This document shows positions 55,216 through 64,000 of a stretch of 64,000 bases of DNA, in pieces. Source of the DNA: Pollenia angustigena (taxonomy: Eukaryota > Arthropoda > Insecta > Diptera > Polleniidae). Positions within the stretch are counted from its first letter, which is position 1; each line of letters starts with the position of its first letter. Where the stretch lies: the NCBI GenBank assembly GCA_930367215.1, contig OV884059.1:64203393-64267392 (forward strand), given 5' to 3'. The notes beneath the pieces are model-generated. The model was given only the letters and a program-made list of their open reading frames with translations. It ran no database searches and was not told where the DNA came from. The translations under genes and the position numbers were made by a program.

Positions 55216-55558
55216 TACCAAACTGTAATTCTGTGGATGAAATGGTGTTTCGACAAAAGCTTGTGGATTCTCCTCACTTCAAATGCGACAATTCTGCTTA
55301 TTTACGTACCCATTCATGCAGAAATGGGCTTCATCGGAAAATAGAAATTCAAAATCAATATCAATTTGTGCTTCAGCCTATTCGCCGAATTATTTTGATT
55401 GAAAATTTCTACAATTTGCACGCGTTGCTCTGGTGTAAGTCGATCCATAATGAAATTTCAAAGCAAACTAAACAAAAAGCAACTATCAGCTGTTAAATGG
55501 GTGGTCAAATAAAGCAGTGATGCCACTTCAAAGTTGCATCACTCCAAAAAACACCCTT
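55216..55558 (-). pseudogene. mariner element, internally deleted, 5' end
   Basis: Reading from 55558 on the minus strand, AAAGGGTGTTTTTTGGAGTG is the terminal repeat next to TA. An ATG at 55448 opens MDRLTPEQRVQIVEIFNQ, a mariner-type N-terminus. About six codons later the sequence jumps by deletion into the catalytic region (FEFLFSDEAHFCMNGYVNKQ, then EENPQAFVETPFH in shifted frames). It stops at 55216. The copy has lost the HTH middle and the C-terminus. Confidence 0.75.
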
Positions 55559-55560
55559 TA

Positions 55561-56155
55561 GTTAGATATTGTTGTAACATTTTTTGTTGTAAAGAATTTT
55601 TTATTCAAGTTCTTTTTTGTTGTTAGATGCACACTGACTGTTTATTACCTTATTTTTCATTCTCTTTGAAAAACATATTTTGATACCCATACGTAGTTGC
55701 TATTAACGAGTTTTTGCATTCTGTTGTAAAAACCACATGAAAACACATTCCTCTTCATGCACTTTGTTGTTATTTGGAACAGTCCATCATTGTATACACT
55801 TTAAACAATGTTATCAGCTTAAAAAAAATGCTATCAAAATACTGCAACAGCATTTGTAGTACAAGCATTGCAACAAAATGCAATCAGCAATATCAATAAA
55901 AAGAAACTAAACATCTTCTTTAGACCATTTTCACAAAAGTTCGATAAATATTCGTTCACAATAGTGATGTCATTTAAGCGTTTATCTTCTTTGGCCGAAA
56001 TGCATTAAGATTATTAAAAAATATTCTAAATGGTAGTTTAGCTTAATTTTTTATTATAGAAAATTTGTTGCTGTAAATTATCGTATAAAAATATTACTTT
56101 GATTTTATTTTCGCTTTGGTTTTGGGAATCGAACAGAATTACAAATATTTTAAGT
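55561..56155. other. unassigned stretch
   Basis: A/T-rich. No repeat partner or coding motif. Confidence 0.4.
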
Positions 56156-56312
56156 TATAATTAGTATTGTGGTTATTTTGTTGAACTATTTATGGGGTTT
56201 AATCCAAATTTTTAATATTTTTAATTAGGCTTAAGTTCATGAAATTTAATTTTCATTAAATTATTCTTATGAAGAAAGGAATTTTATAACATGAAAATCA
56301 ATTTAAATTGTT
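56156..56312 (+). repeat. direct repeat, copy 1 (~155 bp)
   Basis: TTAGTATTGTGGTTATTTTG through ATGAAAATCAATTTAAATT is repeated with only a few differences at 56716-56872. Copies are in the same orientation 560 bp apart. Confidence 0.85.
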
Positions 56313-56329
56313 ATTGATAATCTTTCATT

Positions 56330-56410
56330 CTTGACGTGGCTCGGGCTCGAACCCTGGCCGGCAGGTTACCATGACATGTTTCGATCGCAACCACTCGATC
56401 TCCTCAGATG
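56330..56410 (-). repeat. tRNA-like sequence (SINE-like or pseudo-tRNA)
   Basis: On the minus strand CAGGGTTCGAGCCCGAGCC contains a B-box-like core (GGTTCGAGCC), and GATCGAGTGGTTGCGATC about 45 bases upstream resembles an A box. Spacing is roughly tRNA-like, but I could not close an acceptor stem. It lies between the two 155-bp direct repeats. Confidence 0.35.
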
Positions 56411-56624
56411 GATTTGCCGTCTTACACTCGCAGCCATCGACGACTGCTGACGTCACTAGTCAAACATCAATCCTTAAACCAAATTGTATTTTAACATTTG
56501 GTAGATCGAAATTTGCTTTCCTGAATGATTATCCATTTTAATTGATTTTACATGTTTTTTCCTTTACTTCTGTTTTTTCGTACTTTCGTCAAGAATTTTT
56601 CTTGAAGTCCAAGTACATTTTTTT

Positions 56625-56715
56625 GTTTTTTCACCTTGTCCTTCTCTTTTCTGTTGACCTTTTTCAGCACAACTTGAAGGACAAATGTACACATAGAGCT
56701 CGTGCCTTAGCTTTA
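56625..56715 (-). repeat. dispersed repeat family D, copy 3
   Basis: GCACAACTTGAAGGACAAAT and TTTCTGTTGACCTTTTT are the inverse of 24590-24665. Confidence 0.6.
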
Positions 56716-56872
56716 ACAATAATTAGTATTGTGGTTATTTTGTTGAACTATTTATGGTTTTTAATCCAAATTTTTAATATTTTTAATTAGGCTTAAGTTC
56801 ATGAAATTTAATTTTCATTAAATTATTCTTATGAAGAAAGGAATTTTATAACATGAAAATCAATTTAAATTA
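56716..56872 (+). repeat. direct repeat, copy 2 (~155 bp)
   Basis: Second copy of 56156-56312. Its right edge runs into TTAAGCCTAATTAAAAATAT, an inverse of its own middle. Confidence 0.85.
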
Positions 56873-57866
56873 AGCCTAATTAAAAATATTAAAATATTTT
56901 AAGTTATTTTTACGGACACATAACAATGGTTAATTCTGTGTTTGGTTAAAAAATATTTCACTGTAATGGCTACATTAAAAAATCTAAACTATTATTTCAA
57001 AAATGTTACCCTTTCTTTTGCTTCAGTGCAACATTTAAGTATTATTATTTTGGCATTTAAGCGTTTTATAATATGCAGCTGCGGGCAACACTGGCTTACA
57101 TCAGTAGATTTAACATAAAGCGTTTGTCGTATGAAATCAGTATTTTGTATACTACATCAAAATATGTTAATCTAAGCTTATTTATGAAAGACAAACTTAA
57201 TAATCTGGCACCCTACATTTCGTGTTGAAAATGTGCCAAATAAGTGTATTTTTGAACGTAACCCAATCTAATCGTTATTGCTATATAATAATATTTAGCG
57301 GAAAACATTTTAGCTATTTAAATTGTCTCAAGCGAAATGATAAAATTAACAATAAACCCAACACCATAAACCCTCTTTGTTATGCGTTCAGAAATCATGG
57401 TTGAGCAAAAGATTTTTACATAATTTTTCATTAGTGTGGAAAAGTGAACGTGTGTTGATGTAGGAGTATCCTGATGATGTGACTAAGACAGTGTGTAAAG
57501 ACCTGAATTCATTAATAAATAATTATGAACGAATAATACCGACACAATGCATATCTAAAATGTGTTCCCTTTCGTTATGCTGCTTGCTCTGACTTTTGTA
57601 AAGCTTGCTTTGCAGACATACACATTCGTATGCTAGAAAAGAATTCTTTGGAGTTACGGGTGTCTGTGTTTCCGCCCGAGTGTTGCCAAAAAAATTTGAC
57701 TAATATTCCAAACTTAATTTAAATTTTTCTTCAAAAATCTCCATCTCAAAATTCATATCCTTTCCTTTGAAAATATAGCACTTCAAAAAATTTTAAGATC
57801 CATGATTTGAGGTTTAACCTCTTACTCTGGCAGCACCCATATGCACTGCAATACATATGCAGATGC
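56873..57866. other. unassigned stretch
   Basis: A small inverted pair, GAGTGTTGCCAAAAAAATTT (about 57680) and CTGGCAGCACCC (about 57826), may be an old hAT-type MITE. No gene. Confidence 0.35.
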
Positions 57867-57869
57867 TTA

Positions 57870-58505
57870 AGGCTAGATTACACTATCTCACAAGTCTTAC
57901 GTACTCCATAATACTTTGTGAGATAGAAATATAATGAGTTTTGTTGCGACTGTCAAAAAACCTTATTTAACATGACAGTTTGTGTTGACACCATCGCACA
58001 AAGTATAAACACTCACACATGAAATAAAATGCAGCCCTGATCTAATGAAAAGTAAAGATAAGCTTACTGTTTATTGTTGGTGTTTTGTTTAAGCATTGAT
58101 ATTGTTAAAAGTAAGACTTTGAGTGTTTAAAATTCCTTTTCGCTTTAGGGTTTTATTTGTATAATATTTTTAGATTTTTTTAAATTTCTGAAATGGTTTC
58201 CTGATGATCTGGCCTAAGCAACCAGTGAAATGCGCATAGAAGCTAGCTTTCCCTCAACAATAAATTTCAGTGTATTTATCAAATATGAAAAATTGCGAAT
58301 TAAGCACGTCATACAAAAATCTTAATAATGAAAAGTGTTACTATTTAGAAATTTTTCAAAAAACCATGAAGTCGTATGGGATGTCAAACTTTTTTGATAA
58401 TACTTGTCATATTCGTGACATATTGCATTCACACTATCACACTTTGTAATATTACTTGAATTTTTGACATGTATTAATACAAAGGATAATAGTGTAATAT
58501 AGCCT
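57870..58505. mobile_element. PIF/Harbinger-like MITE, TTA duplication
   Basis: The ends AGGCTAGATTACACTAT and ATAGTGTAATATAGCCT are flanked by TTA on both sides (57867-57869 and 58506-58508). The 636-bp element is non-coding and contains part of family B (about 58190-58320). Relatives are at 12597-12738 and 59156-59390. Confidence 0.8.
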
Positions 58506-58508
58506 TTA

Positions 58509-59155
58509 ACGATAAAATAAAAGCTTAGCCTCAATTTTTCAACCGGTCTTGAAAATGCAACTTTTTACATAAATATTTCAAATAAAAAAAATATTTTTCT
58601 ATCAAATAACAAAATTTCTTACAATTTATTTTTGTTACATCTATGTATGTATGTACTTTTAAACGAAGTAATTTTTTTAACATTCGAATTTAAGCAATTT
58701 TTTCTCTAATCGCAAAGCTGAAAACACTATTTCAATACCTGTTTTATACGTTCTAATATGTTCTTAATTATTCTGAAAAAAACTGTTGCACATTGTTTGT
58801 TTGTTGTACAGCCTACAGTCAATCCTAGGAAGGTTCTATTCTTGGAAGATTTCCATTACTTGTTAGGAATTCTAAGGTATCTTTACACAAATTTCTGATG
58901 ATTCGTTCAAATTCTTAAGACAATTTTAACATAACTTTAAAATTTCACTGAAAGACAAGAGCAAGCAATAGTTTTAATGGAATACGAGTGAAAGCAAATT
59001 TAACACACACAAAAAACGCGTTTGTTGTGTTATTTTTACAAAATGACCTTAATGAATTATAAAAAAATTTCTTCCAACTTGGATTTATTGCCTTATTTTG
59101 CAATTTTTGCTTATCAGAATTTAGTATTGGACAACTAAATTCCGTGGGCGCCACA
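58509..59155. other. unassigned stretch
   Basis: No repeat partner or coding motif is recognised. Confidence 0.4.
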
Positions 59156-59390
59156 AAAGGTTAATTTACACTATTAAACTTTGTATTAAAACATGTCAAA
59201 AACTCAATAAATATGCAAAAGTCTAATACTGTGAATGCATGTGTGATGAAAAGACAAGTATTATGAAAAAAAGTTTGACATCCTATACGACTTCATCGTT
59301 TTTTGAAAAATTTCGAAACAACAATACTTTTCATTGGATCAGGGTTGCATTTTATTTCATGTGTGTGCTATACTTTGTGATTGTGTGAAC
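59156..59390 (-). repeat. fragment of the AGGCTAGATTACACTAT MITE family
   Basis: 59156-59300 is the inverse of 58360-58513 and 59315-59390 the inverse of 57980-58050. This is an internally deleted, inverted copy next to the full one, and its ends are decayed. Confidence 0.65.
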
Positions 59391-60229
59391 ACACTTTTTT
59401 AAAATAGGACAACTTTTTCATTATTTCCGCAATATGTTGCTTGATATTGAAATCTTGTAAATCGATCCATAATTTAATTTAACTCAATTATCTATTTCTG
59501 CTCGGTATAAAATTGTTTTCTTAACATTAACCTTAATATTATCTCTACAAAAGGATGGTTTCATATTAGAAATAGGCTAATTGAGTTCATAACTTCAATC
59601 GATCTTTCTGATAATCGGGCTATCAACCAAAAAAAACTTAAAATGATTTGAAGTGACAGCTAACCATCTCGTCTTTCCTAATCATCAAGAAGAGTCTGGG
59701 AAAACAGTGGGTCATTTTATTTGATTTGCAAAATAATTTCGATGGCTTAAAATAAAAATGGTGTAACTTAATTTGGTTGAGCTCCTTTTGTTAATTCTGA
59801 TATACAACTGCCAAATGCATCGTGCTATAAAATTTTAGAAAGCCAAAGAGTAAAATTTGTTACATCTTCTTATTAAAAATTGCAATAATACTTTTTTTAT
59901 ATATTAAGTTTCACGGATTTTATTAAGTTTGTTTAACTTTTCCTCCCCTGTAAGCAAATCGAGTTTCGCTTGTTTGAAATTATTTATTGTTTTATATTAA
60001 GCCATCCATTTCTATCAATTTTGTTGTAATAAATTATTTCCTTTAATGATGTTGGCTGTTTTTTCACTGTTGGTATCATGAGTATAAAAAACACGGTTGT
60101 ATTATTATTTTCAAATGTGAACACTGGCACTTATACAATTTCAAAAACCCACCCAACAGTTAAAAAAATTAATAGGAATGCTTAATTTGGCTATGCCGAT
60201 AAGTACAGAAAGGTATATAAAAATTGTTT
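59391..60229. other. unassigned stretch
   Basis: Nothing recognised in either strand. Confidence 0.4.
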
Positions 60230-60400
60230 TCTAGATATAAATAAATATTTTCTGCCACACTACGCTCCCTTTTCCAATACCGTCCACATTTTGCGGATGT
60301 TGTGTATTGATAACCTAGATGCTTGTACGTACCTATTTTGGAAACTTTGGCTCTTGTCGTTCTCCATATATACAGAAAAACAGATGAATATCGGTAAATA
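60230..60400 (+). repeat. dispersed repeat family H fragment
   Basis: CGTCCACATTTTGCGGATGT, TTGATAACCTAGATG and TTTGGAAACTTTGGCTCTTG match 36265-36370. Confidence 0.65.
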
Positions 60401-60654
60401 AAAAAACGACTAGACTTTAAAAAAAAACATATTATACAAGGTATACATTAGGCTGGTTCCTATATCGCACTTTTTTTTTTTTTTTTGCATTTTAATGTGG
60501 GCAAACCGGAATATATATTAAGTTCAGTGAAAAAATAACACATGATTTTTTTTAAATTTTTTTAATAAGATTTAGGGGTCGCTACCAGCCCTTAAACTTT
60601 GGCGTTTTTGAAAAAACTTGCTGCCTTTATATATTCTTCCATTTGGGTGTGTAT

Positions 60655-61380
60655 TAGGGTATTCATTTGGTTAGCCGTTAATCGTTTAACCATTTAACTA
60701 CTATCCGATTAACTGATCGGTTAATTTAAAATTAGTTTTTTTCGATTAGCGGTTAAACCGGTTAATTTCAGTCGGTTAACCGATTTAACAAATTTTGTAG
60801 TATTAAACCATATTTTTTTGTGTTTTTAGTTATGGTTGAGTTCCAAATCGTCAACTGCGAGTTTTTAAATATATTCACAATGCAACCATGTAGAATTTTA
60901 CAATGTTATCTGTACAAAAGATCACCAAAAAAGTTACCAAAGTGCACCAAAAAAGTTGTGTTTAGAAATATTTTTCATACAATATATTTTTTTCTAGAAA
61001 TACATCCTTAAAATACAGTACAAAAACAGAAATTAAGGATTTCAGAAATAAATTTTTTTGCAGAATGTTCGGTCCTGAGCTTCGTCAGGATGAGTTAAAT
61101 GACAAAAATTTACGGAAACAATTAGAAGTGTTAAACTTTTTAAAAAACTAAAGCAGGATAATGGAAGATTTTATATGTTTGGAGAAATCCAGGAAAATTA
61201 TTGAGAAATTTGATAATCTGTATTATGGGTTGCTTTCGATTTCTCAACATCTACGAAAAGTGAGAGAATTTTGTCCAAGTCAAGTTTTATCAAAACTTGA
61301 GAAAAGAATCGCTTAAATCCTAAACATAAAAGCCAATTAATTTTTCTAAAACATTATTTTATAATATCTCTCCTTAAACT
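60655..61380 (+). pseudogene. hAT element remnant with transposase C-terminus
   Basis: TAGGGTATTCATTTGGTTAG at 60655 resembles a hAT terminal repeat and is followed by GGTTAACCG palindromes like those at 41540-41575. At 61230-61370 the plus strand encodes STSTKSERILSKSSFI, a stop, then EKNRLNPKHKSQLIFL, the C-terminal hAT block (ST..SER.FS......RNRL.P....L.FL). The rest of the transposase is deleted or scrambled, and the 3' end was not found. Confidence 0.7.
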
Positions 61381-62464
61381 GTTGAAATAATTAGTAAAAT
61401 GATTTCACAGTTTATTTTTTTTTTTATAAATATATTAATTAATAAAAAAATATGTATTACAAAATAATGAATTATTTTTTTGTTTGCTCGTTTTAGTTAA
61501 AGATGTGTCATATTTGTTATGTTATTGTTTTTTTTAAATAATAAACTCCAAATAATAAATAATTTTTAATTTTTATTTATTGAAATTACTTGTGTGGTTT
61601 ATAGAACGCGAGCGCCTTACTCGTGTATTAAAAAAGTGAATTTTATGCACACTATTATGAATAAAGATTTTCAAAAAGAGGGAAACATTTTTTTCGGAAT
61701 CATTTACTGAGACGACTAAGCGACTTTTGTCCGATCGTTCTTCCGATTATAATTTTAAATTAAATAACAAGCTAGAATTTATAAATAATAAAGATATTGT
61801 GTTTAAATTTGCTACAAATACTTTTAATACATCATGGATCTGGGTGAAATTAGCAAGAATCTGTCCGTGTTGAGACCTAGTCTCTCACAAGTGCCCGCCA
61901 CCTGAAACTCTAACATATCGATTTATATCAAGCACAAACGCGTTCTTTTAAGACTGTGGAACCGAAACTACAGTTTTTGTTCTTTTTCTTTTTACAGATT
62001 GAATTTTTGTGTTCAATTTTGATATAAAATAATTACCATTTAAAAAAATTAAAATTTTCTATTCAAAATTTACAGCCTGTTTTTAGAAAATGAAAATATT
62101 TGTTCGTTCGTTAAAAAAAAGAACAAAATCCGATTTAGGTTTTCATAAAATTAAAAAAATTTTCCGGTGAGTGACAAAAAAAGCTTTAATTTTTTTCTAC
62201 ATATTTTTGGTTCTTATAAAATGAACATCTTCGTAATAAATGAAAACAAAAGTGAGAAGAAGACGATAAGTAAAAGGCATTCGTTTAAAAAACAAATCAC
62301 CAAAAATTGGAAAACAACTTCGGTATTTTTAAAAAGGAAACCTAAAAAACTTATACTATTATTAAATATTCTATAAAGGTTCACTTATAATTACATAAAT
62401 ATGCATTTACAGGTTCAAAAAATTCTAGAAACAATGGAACTACATACGCTCAAAAATATGTACA
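61381..62464. other. unassigned A/T-rich stretch
   Basis: Open frames such as 62167-62376 are Lys-rich by composition and show no family motif. Confidence 0.4.
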
Positions 62465-62700
62465 TATGTATGTACATTAGAGTGGGTCGACCTCCATACA
62501 ATAAACAAGTTTGTGCCTTGAATGGAAGGTACATATGTCAATAATGTTTCTTAAACAGTTAAATTTGTATAACCACGCCTCTATATGCAGCCATTTTGTT
62601 GTTATATATAGCGCTGCATTTTATAGTCCGATCACATCGTATCGCATAGTACGTACTGCCTCTAAAATTGGAGTTTAAGAATTACTCTGGATTTCTGATC
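62465..62700. repeat. single unit related to the 52-55 kb inverted repeat
   Basis: ATTAGAGTGGGTC, CCACGCCTC, TATAGCGCTGCATTTTATAG and AGTCCGATCACATCGTATCG follow the order seen at 52092-52250. Confidence 0.55.
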
Positions 62701-62964
62701 GATATTTTTGCTTGCATTAGCAAGGCATCGACACACTGGTAAAATCAATCTGCAAAAAGTTCGGGTCACTTTCCACTTATTATACTTTTACACTTGAAAA
62801 TTTATCTGACAGCACAGATAATTATACGTTCGTAGGATGCCAAATAGAAAACGGTCTTAAATTAAGTAGATTTAAAGAAAAAATAATATACGGAAAGTGG
62901 TGCAAGCTAAATTTGCAAGCAAGTTTTAAGACTGCAGTAATTTTAGAAGAAAAAATATTACTGT

Positions 62965-63240
62965 TTTGTTAAAATAGGTAAGAAAACAAAGGACATTTGC
63001 ACCGAAATGCGTGAACATATTTTAAAATTTTTAAAATTGTTGGACGTGTCAGTTTTCAGTGCAGACTGTAATAAAACACTTGTCTGAGTCTCAATTCCTA
63101 AGAAAGCAAGCCAAAAACTGGACGTCCACCCGAAATTACCTTACGAGTTTAGCAATTTATAAAAACTGTTGTAAGTTAAAATCCTAAATCAACAGCCGTG
63201 GAAAAGCGGATTCCATAGCCACGTACCAAGAAAAAACCTT
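62965..63240 (+). pseudogene. Tc1-like transposase N-terminal remnant
   Basis: GKKTKDICTEMREHILKFLK near the start resembles the first helix of a Tc1-type HTH. About 120 bases on, in another frame, TGRPPEITLRV and IKTVV and NPKSTAV give the GRPRK-like hook and second HTH region. Stops and shifts abound. No catalytic part follows. The assignment is moderate. Confidence 0.5.
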
Positions 63241-64000
63241 AATTTGGGATATAAACAGATAAAGGCGACTCGACTTCGCACTTAAGTATGTATGTGGGCG
63301 AATCAGTAGTCTTAAATTTAAATAATGAAATAAATATTTTCTTTCATTTAAAAATGTTAATTTATTTATTGTTGTAAATATCACCAATTTTTGGAAAATC
63401 AAAGAATTTTTAAGGCGTACGTACTATTATCTGTGTGACTGTACATACAGTGTAGTAAAAAATGACACCGTTCTTCCAAAACTTCCAAAAAACTAGTGTT
63501 ATCACGCAAATATCTTCTACATAAATATATGTTGATGTGCAGCAAAAGATCTTCTTTATGTATTTATTTCATTTATTGCTATTATTGTTAACATTTTCAT
63601 TCAACATTTTTATTTTTACTAATTTACTAACACTTTTATGAAATAATTTGTTTTTGAAATTAATTTAAATTTTTGTAAACAAAAGCCAGGGTTATCCACA
63701 AACACAAAACCTTTATATGAAAAAATAATAGAAATGTACAAATATTAATGCATTGGCAATAATGTTGATTCACGAAAGAAAAAAGCTCTATTTATGTCAA
63801 CCATGAATAGACGAAAGCTTTTAAATGTTTTTTAAAAACCAAATGTTGAACATTATCGTATTAATACGAAAACTTCAAGTGAGAAGACTTATGTTTTACA
63901 AAAACAGGCTGTTATAATTGACTACTTAACCAAGGAAGTATTCCCGAATCTGGAATGTGTTTTAGAGTACCTGGAAGTCATAACCGGGTTAGATGGATGG
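63241..64000. other. unassigned stretch to the window edge
   Basis: TACAGTGTAGTAAAAAATGA at about 63448 could be a TA-flanked terminal repeat. The last 150 bases are GC-richer and give a short frame (DYLTKEVFPNLECVLEYLEV) that runs to the edge. I do not recognise it, and it could be the start of a coding segment outside the window. Confidence 0.3.

Noticed and set aside
56330..56410. Functional tRNA gene
   Set aside because: A and B box resemblance only. The stems do not close, so it is treated as SINE-like.
63184..63402. 72-codon open frame on the minus strand
   Set aside because: It overlaps the Tc1-like remnant in antisense and has no motif of its own.
1..64000. Host protein-coding genes, rRNA genes or a prokaryotic operon
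   Set aside because: No conserved host protein motif was found on either strand. All recognised coding sequence belongs to transposable elements.

Overview
The window looks like intergenic or heterochromatin-like sequence from an insect, most probably a fly (Diptera). It is AT-rich, it contains short spliceosomal introns (55 and 67 bp), and it is packed with element classes typical of fly genomes: an env-bearing gypsy-type LTR retrotransposon, Tc1/mariner, hAT, Transib, PIF/Harbinger-like and CACTA-like DNA transposons, and many MITEs and fold-backs. I recognise no host protein-coding gene, no rRNA gene and no convincing functional tRNA gene. The assignment to flies is inference from element content, and I cannot name a species.

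Layout. From 1 to 10 kb there are dispersed repeats, an 81-bp minisatellite, a dead Tc1 transposase, a fold-back whose arms are tandem arrays (5297-6635) with a hAT MITE inside it, and a CACTA-like transposon (8093-9738). From 10 to 20 kb a dense MITE field leads to a nest in which a hAT element (14568-17031) contains a Harbinger-like MITE and a Transib transposon with RAG1-like transposase remains. From 20 to 33 kb there are mariner debris, a two-monomer higher-order minisatellite, nested fold-backs, a Tc1 element with IR/DR ends (29966-31521) and a 1.4-kb near-perfect fold-back with an 8-bp target duplication (31531-32913).

From 34 to 40 kb a dispersed fly repeat is interrupted twice. One interruption is a pogo-like MITE that itself carries a CCCAGCGG MITE. 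The other is a 3.5-kb transposon with about 0.5-kb terminal inverted repeats (36482-39999). That transposon encodes an intron-containing, zinc-finger DDE-type protein that I cannot place with certainty in a named superfamily, and I regard it as the most interesting object here.

From 42.7 to 49.9 kb a small hAT element, still flanked by its 8-bp duplication, was invaded by a young gypsy-type provirus (42853-49169, minus strand). The two 573-bp LTRs read as identical. Its single long ORF joins gag, protease and integrase in frame but has lost reverse transcriptase and RNase H, and env carries one internal stop. The copy cannot have made its own reverse transcriptase, so it was presumably mobilised in trans. 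From 50 to 64 kb there are mariner and hAT remnants, large inverted repeats and further MITEs.

How the parts relate. Almost everything is selfish DNA, most of it broken. Target-site duplications allow the order of insertion to be read: the LTR element is younger than its hAT host, the Transib and Harbinger-like insertions are younger than the hAT around them, and the pogo-like and long-TIR elements are younger than the dispersed repeat they split. Coordinates of repeats come from reading the sequence by eye and may be off by a few bases where no TSD fixes the edge.
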